The notes under the pieces were generated by a model. The model made no database searches. It was given only the letters and a program-made list of their open reading frames with translations, and was not told the origin of the DNA. This document shows, in pieces, positions 10,351 to 18,922 of a DNA stretch of 52,143 nt (positions within the stretch are counted from its first letter, which is position 1; the number at the start of each line of letters is the position of its first letter). A program made the position numbers and the translations under genes. Where the stretch lies: positions 1-52,143 of the forward strand of contig NZ_JAIMAV010000012.1 in assembly GCF_023511815.1 (NCBI RefSeq), in the 5' to 3' direction. Source of the stretch: Alicyclobacillus sp. Its GTDB lineage: Bacteria > Bacillota > Bacilli > Alicyclobacillales > Alicyclobacillaceae.

Positions 10351-11244
10351 TCAGCCCTCGTCCCGCGGTCGCACGGCCTCGCGCGCCACCGACAGAAACG
10401 CGGCCAATACCGGCGACGAGTCTTTGCGGCGCCAGGCGACGCCCATCTCCATGTCGGGCAGCCCGCCGATCTCCCGGTACACCACATCGCGGCTGTGAAG
10501 ATTGCGCGCGGACGCGGGCACGACCGCCACACCGAGTCCGCCGGCCACCAAGCCGATGACCGTTTGAAACTCCCGTGCCTCCTGCTGGATCTCTGGGCTG
10601 AAGCCGTGCTGCCGGCAGAGGCCGAGCACCGTGTCGTACAACCCCGCCCAAGTGGACCTCGCCAGCATCACCAGCGGCACCCCCCGCAGGTCCGCCAGGC
10701 CGATGGACGGTCTGTTGGCCAGGGGGTGGTTCGCCGGCAGCGCGAGCACGCAGGGAGACCGATGCACCACCGTAACCTCAATCAGGTTGGAGCTCATGGG
10801 CGGCCGGACGAATCCGACATCAATTCGGTCGTCCAACAGCGCCTCTTCCTGCTGCGGCGTGGATAACTCCTGGAGCACCACATTCACGCCCGGCCGCTGC
10901 CGGCGAAACATGCGCAACACCGCGGGCAGCACGTCGTACGTGGCCGATCCGACGAAACCGACCCGAAGCCGCCCAAGTTCGCCGCGTCCGGCCCGCCGGG
11001 CCAACTCCACCGCCCGCTCGGCCTGCGCCAGAACCTTGCGGGCCTCGTCCAAAAACACCTCGCCCGCCGGTGTCAGCTCGACCCGGCGGGCGTTGCGCTG
11101 CAGCAGCGTCACCCCCAACTCCTCCTCGAGCTGCCGGATCTGCTGGCTGAGCGGAGGCTGGGTCATCTGCAGGCGTTGCGCGGCCCGCCCGAAATGGCGC
11201 TCCTCCGCGACGGCCACGAAATACATCAGGTGGCGAAGTTCCAC
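10351..11244 (-). CDS. cidR: LysR-family regulator, probable CidR
   Basis: A LysR regulator of 297 aa, divergent from the cidA/cidB-like pair. The HTH includes His-Phe-Gly-Arg-Ala-Ala-Gln-Arg-Leu-Gln-Met-Thr-Gln-Pro-Pro-Leu-Ser. GTG 11244 lies eight bases after AAAGGAGGG; the open frame extends further upstream, but without a better site. In Bacillus and Staphylococcus a divergent LysR protein (CidR) activates cidABC in response to acetate or overflow metabolism. That role is inferred from position; the family is clear. The end is only 8 bases from the end of the convergent LysR gene. Confidence 0.85.
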   Translation of the reverse strand: MELRHLMYFVAVAEERHFGRAAQRLQMTQPPLSQQIRQLEEELGVTLLQRNARRVELTPAGEVFLDEARKVLAQAERAVELARRAGRGELGRLRVGFVGSATYDVLPAVLRMFRRQRPGVNVVLQELSTPQQEEALLDDRIDVGFVRPPMSSNLIEVTVVHRSPCVLALPANHPLANRPSIGLADLRGVPLVMLARSTWAGLYDTVLGLCRQHGFSPEIQQEAREFQTVIGLVAGGLGVAVVPASARNLHSRDVVYREIGGLPDMEMGVAWRRKDSSPVLAAFLSVAREAVRPRDEG

Positions 11245-11422
11245 GCGCGTATCCCTCCTTTGCACACGGCATCCCGTCGCACGCTGACATGCGCGGTCGG
11301 AGATCCGACGAAACCCTTTCATTCTCATGACGAATTGAATCCATCTCCATTATATATTGGACGTATCCATTCCCCCCGCGTACAGTTGAAAACAGAACAC
11401 GGTTTGGAAAGGTGGAACAGAC
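11245..11422. promoter_or_regulatory. Divergent promoter region cidR / cidA
   Basis: The 178-base gap between two divergent genes holds an A/T-rich patch (about 11325-11375, TATATATT and nearby) that stands out from the GC-rich surroundings. It is the expected place for the cidA promoter and CidR binding. I cannot fix an exact T-N11-A box. Confidence 0.45.
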
Positions 11423-11944
11423 GTGCAGGCATCCCTCTCGGATCGGCGTCCCGCGTTACCCCGGCGGCGGGCGGTCCGCGTGATGATCCAGGTGGCCGCG
11501 CTGTGGGCGTTCGCCTGGGTGTGCAATTGGGTCTCGGCTCACCTGCATCTGCCCATCCCCGGGAGCATCCTCGGCTGCGCGGTGCTGTTCATGCTGCTCG
11601 CCACCGGGGTGGTCAAGGTGTCGTGGGTGGAGGCGGGCGCGGACTGGCTGCTCGCCTATCTGCTGCTCTTTTTCATCCCCCCGGCGGTCGGCGTGATGCA
11701 GTATCCATCCCTGTTCCTGCGTGACGGGTGGCGGCTGCTGTTGGTGATCCTCGCAAGCACCATCCTGGTGATGGCGGTCACGGGGTGGACCACCGACTGG
11801 ATCAGCCGGCGCAACGTGCGGGCGCGGGGCGGAGGACGGGATCGGCGGAATCCGCGGATGGATGGACTGAGGCGGAGCGATTCCGGGCCGACGAACCCGG
11901 TCGGCGATGGCGGTCACTCGGATGACGGGAGGTTCGCGGGATGA
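11423..11944 (+). CDS. cidA: CidA/LrgA-family holin-like protein
   Basis: A membrane protein of 173 aa with four predicted hydrophobic segments and the CidA/LrgA signature Leu-Pro-Ile-Pro-Gly-Ser-Ile-Leu-Gly in the first third and Phe-Ile-Pro-Pro-Ala-Val-Gly-Val-Met in the third segment. CidA/LrgA proteins form holin-like or metabolite-exporting pores and are linked to cell death and to pyruvate or acetate handling. The start is GTG 11423 after GGAAAGG. The last 45 residues are a charged, Gly/Arg/Asp-rich tail not typical of the family. It overlaps the cidB start (ATGA). Confidence 0.88.
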   Translation: MQASLSDRRPALPRRRAVRVMIQVAALWAFAWVCNWVSAHLHLPIPGSILGCAVLFMLLATGVVKVSWVEAGADWLLAYLLLFFIPPAVGVMQYPSLFLRDGWRLLLVILASTILVMAVTGWTTDWISRRNVRARGGGRDRRNPRMDGLRRSDSGPTNPVGDGGHSDDGRFAG

Positions 11945-12675
11945 TTGGGATGGCGGACTTCGGGGGTGCGTGGATGCAGCGGATCTGGCCCACGATTGGG
12001 ATGACGGTCTTCGGCGTGGCGGCCACCGTGGCCGTGTTCTGGGTGTGCCGAGCGGTGTACCGGAGATGGACGTACACGCTCCTGTCTCCGATGCTGACCA
12101 GCGTTTTGGGCGTGATTGGACTGCTTCTCGTGCTTCGCGTACCGTATCCCGCGTACATGACGGGCGGTCACTGGCTGAGCGCTCTGTTGCAACCGGCCAC
12201 GGTGGCCTTCGCGGTGCCCCTGTACCGTCATCGGGAGGCGCTCATTCGCCACGCCCGCGCCCTGTTGACGGGATTGACGCTCGGCAGTGTGATGGCGGTG
12301 ATCTCGTCCCTGGAGTTCGCGCGGGCCACGGGCCTCCCGGGGGCCGTGGTGCGCAGCCTCGCCCCGCGCTCCATCACCACGCCTGTGGCGATGTCCATCG
12401 CGCAGGCCACCGACGCCAATCCGGTCCTGGCTGCGGTCTTCGTGCTGTGCACGGGCATTCTGGGCGTTCTCATCGGTCCGTGGTTGGTCCGCCTGCTGCG
12501 CCTGAGGACCTTCATCGGACGCGGCGCGCTGATGGGGATGGGAGCCCACGGCATCGGCACCGCGCGCGCGTTCGAAATGGGGCCACAGGAAGGCACCATC
12601 TCGAGCCTGTCGATGGTGGTCGCCGCCCTGGCGGGCGTGGTGATCATCCCACTGCTGCTTCGCGTGATGGGCTGA
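11941..12675 (+). CDS. cidB: CidB/LrgB-family membrane protein
   Basis: A polytopic membrane protein of 244 aa, partner of CidA/LrgA. Family segments are present: Arg-Ser-Leu-Ala-Pro-Arg-Ser-Ile-Thr-Thr-Pro-Val-Ala and Met-Gly-Ala-His-Gly-Ile-Gly-Thr-Ala. The start overlaps the cidA stop by four bases, so the two are co-translated. Expected to be under the divergent LysR regulator. Length and topology are normal. Confidence 0.9.
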   Translation: MIGMADFGGAWMQRIWPTIGMTVFGVAATVAVFWVCRAVYRRWTYTLLSPMLTSVLGVIGLLLVLRVPYPAYMTGGHWLSALLQPATVAFAVPLYRHREALIRHARALLTGLTLGSVMAVISSLEFARATGLPGAVVRSLAPRSITTPVAMSIAQATDANPVLAAVFVLCTGILGVLIGPWLVRLLRLRTFIGRGALMGMGAHGIGTARAFEMGPQEGTISSLSMVVAALAGVVIIPLLLRVMG

Positions 12676-12740
12676 CGCGTGGGCGCCCTGGCCGCGGCAT
12701 CGCACCGACACGGGCTCCGGCTGAATCACCGGGAGGAAGC

Positions 12741-12965
12741 TCACCGGAGCCTTTGGCGGATCTCCTCCAGCTCCTTCTCCGGCAGGTCCGTGATGTCCAT
12801 CACCTCGGAGATGGAGAGGCCTTTGCGAAAGAGCTTTTCCGCAACCAGGACGGCTCGGGCGTGGTCCCCTTCTTCCCGGCCCTCCTCGTACAGCTCCTGA
12901 AGCATCCGGGACACCTTCATCAAGTCCTTCCTCAGTCGAATTCGCTGGTTCACGTTCAAGGACAT
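12741..12965 (-). pseudogene. Rpn-family protein, C-terminal domain only (deletion remnant)
   Basis: This 74-residue frame (ATG 12965 to 12741) is nearly identical to the last 70 residues of the full-length Rpn protein at 37326-38120. The start codon and upstream DNA also match that gene, but codons 3 to about 196, including the whole nuclease domain, are missing. The join lies at ATGTC|CTTGAACG. The frame stays open, so a small protein of the C-terminal domain can be made; a GAGGTGTCCC ribosome binding site is kept. E. coli Rpn genes express a short C-terminal protein that inhibits the long nuclease. This remnant may therefore act as an antitoxin-like protein rather than be dead; that is inference. 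Confidence 0.8.
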
Positions 12966-13326
12966 CGGGACACCTCTGTAGGAAAGTATATGGGGTGGCC
13001 GCGGGATCAACAACGTGGGGAAGACCCTGCGGGGACGGGGATACCGCCGGCCACACCGGCGATTCTAGCGGGTTTTGTGATGGAGTTCCATAAGATGGAG
13101 GAGAATCGCAGATGGGTTTGAAGAATGTTGGGGTGGTAGTAGTTGGATGAGGTCTGGTCCGGTGGACGTGATGCATTGCGGCCCGTTGATGTAGGGGTTG
13201 GGGGCGTTGCGACCCGCGGATGGAACGGGCAGGCGGGGTGGATGTGGTGCCTTGCGACCCGCGGATGGAGAGGATGGGCCACCGATGGAGCGGGTGGGCC
13301 GCAGCACCGTGTGGCCCGTGAATGTA
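12966..13326 (-). repeat. Upstream flank of the rpn remnant, shared with the intact rpn locus
   Basis: About 360 bases immediately 5' of the remnant match 36985-37325 in inverted orientation, with small indels. It contains several degenerate copies of a motif like GACCCGCGGATGGA and no gene. The identity runs up to the rpn start codon in both loci, so promoter and ribosome binding site were duplicated together with the array. Confidence 0.75.
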
Positions 13327-13523
13327 AGGTGAAAAATCGTAGTAATCCTCCTGGATTCGGGCGGTGAAGGCGGGGACGATGCGCTGTGAGAGGTGAAAAA
13401 TCGTAGTAAATCACGCGCCAGAGACACCACGACGGCGGAGTTAAAACGAAAATACCCCTTTCAGCAGGGGATCCGCGGCAGGAGGAGGGGTGAAACCGGC
13501 CACTTTACTACGAAAATTCACCT
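13327..13523 (-). repeat. 197-bp repeat unit A1
   Basis: The plus strand begins with AGGTGAAAAATCGTAGTAA (13327-13345) and ends with TTACTACGAAAATTCACCT (13505-13523): imperfect 19-bp terminal inverted repeats. A second direct copy of the left end lies at 13391-13409, and a degenerate inverted one at 13441-13459, giving a nested order of two forward and two reverse copies. No open frame fits the unit. Six units of the same length are in the window. Confidence 0.9.
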
Positions 13524-13966
13524 TTCAGGCACCGTGGCATTGGGTGGACGCCTGGGCCAGGGCCACGGAGATGGGGCCCCGGTCACAGGAACGGTACCAT
13601 ACATATAGGTAAGGCCCTGTGAGCTGGCGACATAAAATAAGGGAGGGGCGGGCCACCGGCCCGCCCAACCAAATCCATCTTCAAGCCCCGTCTCGAATCT
13701 CGTCCTCCGCTGCGTCGACTCGATGTTTGAGCGTAACGGTGAACGCCGCCGTGGTCTATATGTGGATCGCGATGGGGATACGGTGCGGCCCGGCGTTGCC
13801 CATCAACGGGAAGATGCCCCCCTGCCGCACTGTGTCGGCAATGTCTGCTGTAGCTCCGCCCCGGCCGACGCGGTGTGTTACAGCTCGCGGTGCGAATGCA
13901 CGTGGGCCTGTGGCCCGGGAACGGATCGAGTGCGCCGGATGTGGTGTCTTAGGGCCCACGAATGTA
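13524..13966 (-). other. Array cassette F (copy A) with terminator-like hairpin
   Basis: A variable segment between units A1 and A2, homologous to 35884-36288 in array B. On the minus strand it carries a decayed fruA 3' end (13681-13822), then the hairpin GGGCGGGCC/GGCCCGCCC (13646-13666) followed by a T-rich stretch, and a conserved flank rich in GGGGCCCC before the next unit. No intact gene is present. Confidence 0.75.
13681..13822 (-). pseudogene. Decayed fruA 3'-end fragment in cassette F (array A)
   Basis: The minus strand can be translated as Phe-Pro-Leu-Met-Gly-Asn-Ala-Gly ... Leu-Lys-His-Arg-Val-Asp-Ala-Ala-Glu-Asp-Glu, ending at TGA. The intact FruA has Phe-Pro-Leu-Met-Gly-Asn-Val-Gly ... 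Leu-Lys-Arg-Arg-Val-Asp-Asp-Ala-Glu-Asp-Glu at the same distance from its stop. A TAG interrupts the middle. About two thirds of the bases agree by eye. It is a degenerate copy of the end of the PTS EIIC gene that lies about 1.4 kb away. Confidence 0.75.
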
Positions 13967-14163
13967 AGGTGAAAAATCGTAGTAACCCCCCTGGATTCGG
14001 GCGGTGGAGGCGGGGACGATGCGCTGTGAGAGGTGAAAAATAGTAGTAAATCACGTGCCCGGGACTCCTCAACGGCGGAGTTAAAACGAGAATACCTCTT
14101 TCAGAGGGGGATCCGCGGCCGGAGGAGGGGTGAAACCGGCCACTTTACTACGAAAATTCACCT
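13967..14163 (-). repeat. 197-bp repeat unit A2
   Basis: The same unit as A1, with end repeats at 13967-13985 and 14145-14163 and internal copies at 14031-14049 (one base changed, TAGTAGTAA) and 14081-14099. Flanks on both sides are conserved with the other units (GAATGTA on the left, TTCAGGCACCGTGG on the right), so whole modules were duplicated rather than six separate insertions. Confidence 0.9.
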
Positions 14164-14467
14164 TTCAGGCACCGTGGCGTTGGGGGGAGCTTAGAGCCGG
14201 GGCCACGGAGATGGGGCCTCCGCGGGCCGGGAGGCCACCTAAGCCGATCTGTACCGGCGAGGCCGCAGGGACGAGGCCACACACGGACGGGGTTGCAGGG
14301 GCGCTGCCTTCATGGCAAGTCCTCGTGGGCAAATAATAAAAGGAAGGGCGGGCCAGTGGCCCGCCCGACCAAACCCAATCCGAAGCTCAACCCGGCCGAG
14401 GCCCCACCTCCTGGCCCGCGGCTTGATCATGCGGGCCAGCGCATATATCCTGTGGCCCGTGAATGTA
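14164..14467 (-). other. Array cassette X (copy A)
   Basis: About 304 bases between units A2 and A3, closely matching 36486-36787 of array B in inverted orientation. On the minus strand it has the hairpin GGGCGGGCC/GGCCCGCCC (14346-14366) followed by TTCCTTTTATTATTT, which looks like an intrinsic terminator. No convincing gene; short open frames here differ between the two copies. Confidence 0.7.
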
Positions 14468-14664
14468 AGGTGAAAAATCGTAGTAATCCCCCTGGATTCG
14501 GGCGGCGGAAGCGGGGACGATGCGCTGTGAAAGGTGAAAAATCGTAGTAAACCATGCGCCAGAGACACCTCGACGGCGGAGTTAAAACGAAAATACCTCT
14601 TTCAGATGGGGATCCGCGGCCGGTGAAGGGGTGAATCCGGCCACTTTACTACGAAAATTCACCT
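14468..14664 (-). repeat. 197-bp repeat unit A3
   Basis: The third unit of array A, with end repeats at 14468-14486 and 14646-14664. Again exactly 197 bp, with both internal copies of the 19-bp motif. It is the unit nearest to fruA. Confidence 0.9.
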
Positions 14665-15181
14665 TTCAGGCACCGTGACGTTTGGGGACGCCTGGGGTCG
14701 GGGTCACGGAGATGGGGCCCGGCAGGCCACGAGGCCACCTGGACCGAGCCGTACCGGCGCAGCCCAAGGGGCCGGGCCACACACAGCGAGGCCACACACT
14801 ACAACGAGGCCGGGCCGCAGCGAGAGGTTACAGTACACACGACGACCGGCCCGTTCTCGCCACAATCCCAGGTAACATTTGCGGCTATCATGAGTGGACC
14901 TCGTGTAATGGACCTCGTGCGCCGGCGAAATAAAGCCGTCCAAGAAACATCAATTAAAAGGAAGGGCGGGCCCGTAGCCCGCCCAACCGTCCCTGGCGGC
15001 CACCGCACCCCTGGCGGCTGCCGTCCAACCACCCCTGGCGGCCACCGCAACCACCCCTGGCAGCCGCCGCAACCTGCCTCCCAACGCATCGCCCACCAAT
15101 CCAGCGGGCCCGCCCCACCAACCCCCCAACGAACCACACGTCAACAAACCCAACCGCTTCTGAGCCCAACTCAACCGAATC
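14665..15181 (-). other. Gap between array A and fruA, with fru terminator and short repeats
   Basis: No gene is visible. On the minus strand the hairpin GGGCGGGC/GCCCGCCC (14964-14984) is followed by TTCCTTTTAATT and is the likely terminator of fruR-fruK-fruA, about 200 bases after fruA. Between it and fruA (about 14990-15075) lie three to four imperfect copies of a 20-22-base repeat with the core CCCCTGGCGGCCACCGC, resembling the 17-bp minisatellite unit at 39.3 kb. The remainder (14700-14940) is GC-rich with scattered GAGGCCACAC repeats. Confidence 0.6.
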
Positions 15182-16807
15182 TCACGCGGCGGCCGGGGCT
15201 TCGTCCTCCGCGTCGTCGACGCGGCGCTTCAGGGCAAGGGTGAGTGCCGCCGTGATCACCGCGCCGATGAGGATTGCGATGCAGTACAGCCCAACGTTGC
15301 CCATCAGCGGGAAGACGAACACCCCGCCGTGTGGCGCCGGCAGCGTCGCGTGGAAGAGCATCGTGAGCGCCCCGGTGATGGCCGAGCCGACGACGATGGA
15401 CGGAATGACGCGCAGCGGGTCGTTGGACGCGAACGGGATGGCCCCCTCCGTGATGAAGCACAGCCCGAGGATGAGGGCCGCCTTGCCGGCGTCGCGCTCC
15501 TCGCGGTAGAACTTCCGCCCGCCGATGAACGTCGCCAGCGCCAGGCCCAGCGGCGGGGTCATACCGGCGCCCATCACCGCCGCCATGATGGTCTCCGCGA
15601 CGGGCGTGTGCGTCGCGACCAGGCCCGCAGCGAAGAAGTACGCGACCTTGTTCACCGGGCCGCCCATGTCGAAGGCCATCATCGCGCCGAGGAGGAGGCC
15701 TAATCCGATCGATCCCGTCGCGCCGATGTGCGCCAGGCCGTTGGTCAGCGCCTGCATCAGCCACGCGATGGGCCGGCCGAGGACGTAGATCATCAGCAGG
15801 CCGACGATGCCGACCGACAGCACGGGCAGCAGCAACACGGGTTTGATGCCCTCGAGCGTGCGCGGCAGGCGAATGGCGTCGCGCAGCCACTTGGTGATGT
15901 AGCCGGCGAGGAAGCCGGCGATGATGCCGCCGAGATACCCGGCGCTCGCACCCTGGTGGCCGTACATCGCGCCCTGCGTGCCGATCCAACCGCCCACCAA
16001 GCCGGGGGCGAGGCCGGGCCGATCCGCGATCGACATGGCGATGTACGCCGACAGGATCGGGACGAACAGCGCGAACGCCGACCCGCCGCCGATGTTCATA
16101 AACGCCTGGGCGAGCGGAGCCTTGTTCTCGATGTCGATGGCGAAGGACAGCGCGATGAAAATTCCGCCCGCGACGACCAGCGGCAGCATGTGCGAGACGC
16201 CGTTCATCAGGTGCCGGTACACCGCCGGCATCTGCGCCTTCTTCTTCGCCTTGCCCTGCTGCACAGCGGCCAGGTAGTCCCCGCTCGCCTGGCCCGCGAA
16301 CCGCGCCGCGTTCGATCCCGCCGCACCAACGCCCGCTCCAGGTCCCGTGCCGCCAACCGCGCCCGCGACACCCGCACCGGCCGCGCCCGCGACACCCGCG
16401 CCAGCGCCCGCGACACCCGCACCGGCCGCACCCGCGCCCACGCCGACCCCCGTCGCAGCGCCCGGGCCCCTGCCCGCGCCCGCACCGGCTGCCGCGCCGA
16501 ACACCGGCTGCTCGAGCGATGCCTCAATGAGGCCCTTCGCGTCCTTGATGGCGCTTGAGACCGACGTCTCCAGCAGCGGTTTGCCCGTGAATCGATCGAG
16601 ATCGACCTTCTTGTCCGCCGCAATGATGACGGCGTCCGCCGCGGCAATGTCCTCGTCCGTCAGGCGGTTCTCCACGCCCGACGCGCCCTGCGTCTCCACC
16701 TTGATCTCGTATCCCATCTTCTTGGCCGCCTGCTGCAGGGCCTCCTGCGCCATGTACGTGTGCGCGATGCCCGTCGGGCAGGCCGTCACCGCCACGATCC
16801 GCTTCAT
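15182..16807 (-). CDS. fruA: Fructose-specific PTS enzyme EIIBC
   Basis: A protein of 541 aa that phosphorylates fructose during uptake. The N-terminal EIIB domain (residues 1-100) carries the phospho-cysteine Cys10 in Val-Thr-Ala-Cys-Pro-Thr-Gly-Ile-Ala-His-Thr. A linker of about 60 residues, almost only Gly, Ala and Val, follows. The membrane EIIC domain (from about residue 195) has some ten hydrophobic segments and the conserved Gly-Gly-Pro-Val-Asn-Lys motif. There is no EIIA domain; a separate EIIA gene lies divergent at 18923. The ATG overlaps the fruK stop (ATGA). The linker is unusually long and repetitive. Confidence 0.93.
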   Translation of the reverse strand: MKRIVAVTACPTGIAHTYMAQEALQQAAKKMGYEIKVETQGASGVENRLTDEDIAAADAVIIAADKKVDLDRFTGKPLLETSVSSAIKDAKGLIEASLEQPVFGAAAGAGAGRGPGAATGVGVGAGAAGAGVAGAGAGVAGAAGAGVAGAVGGTGPGAGVGAAGSNAARFAGQASGDYLAAVQQGKAKKKAQMPAVYRHLMNGVSHMLPLVVAGGIFIALSFAIDIENKAPLAQAFMNIGGGSAFALFVPILSAYIAMSIADRPGLAPGLVGGWIGTQGAMYGHQGASAGYLGGIIAGFLAGYITKWLRDAIRLPRTLEGIKPVLLLPVLSVGIVGLLMIYVLGRPIAWLMQALTNGLAHIGATGSIGLGLLLGAMMAFDMGGPVNKVAYFFAAGLVATHTPVAETIMAAVMGAGMTPPLGLALATFIGGRKFYREERDAGKAALILGLCFITEGAIPFASNDPLRVIPSIVVGSAITGALTMLFHATLPAPHGGVFVFPLMGNVGLYCIAILIGAVITAALTLALKRRVDDAEDEAPAAA

Positions 16808-17850
16808 CGGATCACAACCTCCTCTATCTGCACCTGATCCATCAGGGCTTCCACGTCTTCCAGCCGCGGTCGTCCGGACCCCTGCTGCATCACCGCCGCA
16901 GTCCCGGCCGCCGCCGCGAACCGCACCGCTTCCGCGAAGGCCCGGCCGCGGAGCGTCGCCGCCAGATACGCGGCCACCACCGTGTCCCCGGCGCCGACCG
17001 CGGAGACCACCGGCACGTGCGGCACTCGGACGGACACCTCGCCCATGTGGCTTACGGCGACCAGCCCGTCTCCGCCGAGCGACGCAATCACAACGCCGAC
17101 CCCCGATCGGTGCAGCGAACGGGCCGCCGCCAGGGCGTCGTCGCGCGAGCGGATCGATCGGCCGGTCAACTGCTCGAGCTCGTCCCGGTTCGGCTTCATC
17201 AGGTCCGGGCCCGCCAGCGCCCCCTGGCGAAGGGCTTCGCCGCTGGCGTCGAGGACCGTGAGCACTCCGCGGGATTTGGCGCGCACGATTCGATCCCGGT
17301 ACCAGCTCGCCGGCAGGGACGCCGGGAGGTTCCCGCACAGGGCGAGCCACGTCCCCGGCGCAGAGATCTGATCAATTTTCTCCGTGAGCGCCGCCACCTC
17401 GCCTTCGGACAGCGGCGGAGCGGGGGTGTTCAGCTCCGTCAGCTGGCCTTGAGCATCCACCACCTTGACGTTGATGCGCGTTTCCGCGCCGATGGCGACG
17501 AACGCGTCGATCCCGCCCATCTCCACCACCGCATCCCGGATCCATCTCCCGCGCGATCCGCCGAGCAACCCGGTGGCGGCCACCGGGATGCCGAAGGCAC
17601 GCAGGGCCTTCGCGACGTTGATCCCCTTGCCACCCGCATCGGTGCGCGGCGCCGGCACACGATGGAGCGCCCCGGGGGTGAGGCGGTCGACGTGAAGGAA
17701 GAGATCGACCGCGGGGTTGACCGTGACCGTCACGACGCGGGGCAGGGCGCCCGGCCCCGCCCCCGGTTGGCCGTTGAGGCCCATGTCGGCGGTGCCGTGG
17801 CCGGCGGTGCCGCGGCCCGGGATGGCGCCGGCGGGTTTCCAATGATTCAC
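16804..17850 (-). CDS. fruK: 1-phosphofructokinase
   Basis: A PfkB-family kinase (348 aa from GTG 17850) that turns fructose 1-phosphate into the 1,6-bisphosphate. The N-terminal Asn-Pro-Ala-Val-Asp and Gly-Gly-Lys-Gly-Ile-Asn-Val-Ala motifs and the C-terminal Gly-Ala-Gly-Asp anion-hole and catalytic base motif are present. The first 35 residues before Val-Thr-Val-Thr-Val-Asn-Pro are extra; a Met at 17784 could be a shorter start. GTG 17850 has CAGGAGTG upstream, seven bases after the fruR stop. Middle gene of fruR-fruK-fruA. Confidence 0.92.
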   Translation of the reverse strand: MNHWKPAGAIPGRGTAGHGTADMGLNGQPGAGPGALPRVVTVTVNPAVDLFLHVDRLTPGALHRVPAPRTDAGGKGINVAKALRAFGIPVAATGLLGGSRGRWIRDAVVEMGGIDAFVAIGAETRINVKVVDAQGQLTELNTPAPPLSEGEVAALTEKIDQISAPGTWLALCGNLPASLPASWYRDRIVRAKSRGVLTVLDASGEALRQGALAGPDLMKPNRDELEQLTGRSIRSRDDALAAARSLHRSGVGVVIASLGGDGLVAVSHMGEVSVRVPHVPVVSAVGAGDTVVAAYLAATLRGRAFAEAVRFAAAAGTAAVMQQGSGRPRLEDVEALMDQVQIEEVVIR

Positions 17851-17857
17851 GGCTGCA

Positions 17858-18679
17858 TCACTCCTGTCTGTCTGGGGCATCCGGCGGTGGTGCAACCATC
17901 ACCTCCACGCCCTGCGCTTCGCAGGCGGCCATCACATCCGGCGGTGGTGTGGCATCGGTCACCCAGATGTCCACCTGCCGCAGGGAGCAGACCTGCATGA
18001 GGGAGACCTGTCCGCACTTGCTGTGGTCCGCCACCAGCACCACGCGCCGCGCGGCTCGGACCATCGCCGTCTTGACCGAGGCTTCGAGCGGGTTGGGGGT
18101 GGTGATGCCGCGGGCGGGATCGATCCCGTTGGCTCCTAAAAACAGGATGTCCACATGGACCTCGGACAGTGCGCGCTCCGCCCACGGCCCGACGAGCGCG
18201 CCGGTGGCGGGACGAAGCTGCCCGCCGATGAGCAGGACCTGGAGTTGCGCGCGTGCGCCCTGCGCCTGCGCGGCCTGCATCTGCATCACCTGCGCCACGT
18301 CGACGCTGTTGGTGATCACGGTCACCTGCGCCGGCAGATGGCGCGCGACCTGCAGGGTGGTGGTCCCGGCGTCCATCATCACCGTGTCGCCCGGCTGCAC
18401 CAACCGCGCGGCGGCCTGCCCGATGGCGAATTTCTCCGCCTGCAATTGAACATTCTTTTCCTCGATCGTCGGTTCGAAGCCGGCGACGTGCGCGGCGATG
18501 TGGGCGGCCACCGCCCCGCCGTGAGCCCGTCGCAGCAGTCCGAGCGCCTCGAGGTCCTGCAAGTCGCGCCGGATGGTGGACGCCGAGGCGCCCAGCAGCT
18601 CGGACAACTCCGCGACGGTCGCCCGGCCCTGACGGTTGACGGCATCGAGGATACGCGCCTTGCGCTCGTCGGCGAACAC
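17858..18679 (-). CDS. fruR: DeoR-family fructose operon repressor
   Basis: A regulator of 273 aa with a DeoR N-terminal HTH (Ala-Glu-Leu-Ser-Glu-Leu-Leu-Gly-Ala-Ser-Ala-Ser-Thr-Ile-Arg-Arg-Asp-Leu) and a C-terminal sugar-phosphate sensor of the DeoRC type (Asp-Ala-Gly-Thr-Thr-Thr near residue 105). The likely effector is fructose 1-phosphate. The start is GTG 18679 behind AGGAGGTGAAAGG. First gene of the fru operon and divergent from the EIIA gene; the shared control region holds paired direct repeats. Confidence 0.92.
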   Translation of the reverse strand: MFADERKARILDAVNRQGRATVAELSELLGASASTIRRDLQDLEALGLLRRAHGGAVAAHIAAHVAGFEPTIEEKNVQLQAEKFAIGQAAARLVQPGDTVMMDAGTTTLQVARHLPAQVTVITNSVDVAQVMQMQAAQAQGARAQLQVLLIGGQLRPATGALVGPWAERALSEVHVDILFLGANGIDPARGITTPNPLEASVKTAMVRAARRVVLVADHSKCGQVSLMQVCSLRQVDIWVTDATPPPDVMAACEAQGVEVMVAPPPDAPDRQE

Positions 18680-18836
18680 CCTTTCACCTCCTGTTCGGTC
18701 CGCCCATCGACGGATACGATTCGGGTGTCCGGGCCGGCCGGGGGGATTCGACTTCCTGCCCGGGCCGGCCGGTTGCCCGCGCCGGGCCGGATTCGGCCTG
18801 GCGCGAGCATTCGGTTGGATACAAGCATAAACGGTC

Positions 18837-18871
18837 GATTGATTATGCTCATTTATGATTGATTAAGCTCA
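18837..18871. promoter_or_regulatory. Putative FruR operator (direct repeats)
   Basis: GATTGATTATGCTCA (18837-18851) and GATTGATTAAGCTCA (18857-18871) are direct repeats 20 bases apart, differing at one base, in an A/T-rich island between fruR and the EIIA gene. DeoR-family repressors commonly bind such phased repeats, so this is the likely operator for both directions. The assignment is by position and sequence only. Confidence 0.6.
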
Positions 18872-18922
18872 GTATAGGGTGTACGATCACGGGGTGTCAA
18901 TTCACAATTGGAGGGATGCACG

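Noticed and set aside
12966-13326. Genes in the shared rpn upstream flank (short frames on both strands)
   Set aside because: The frames are not kept between the two copies, which differ by indels that shift them, and no ribosome binding sites fit.
13327-14664. CRISPR array
   Set aside because: The repeats are 197 bp with nested inversions and 300-440-bp intervening segments, and no cas genes are present.
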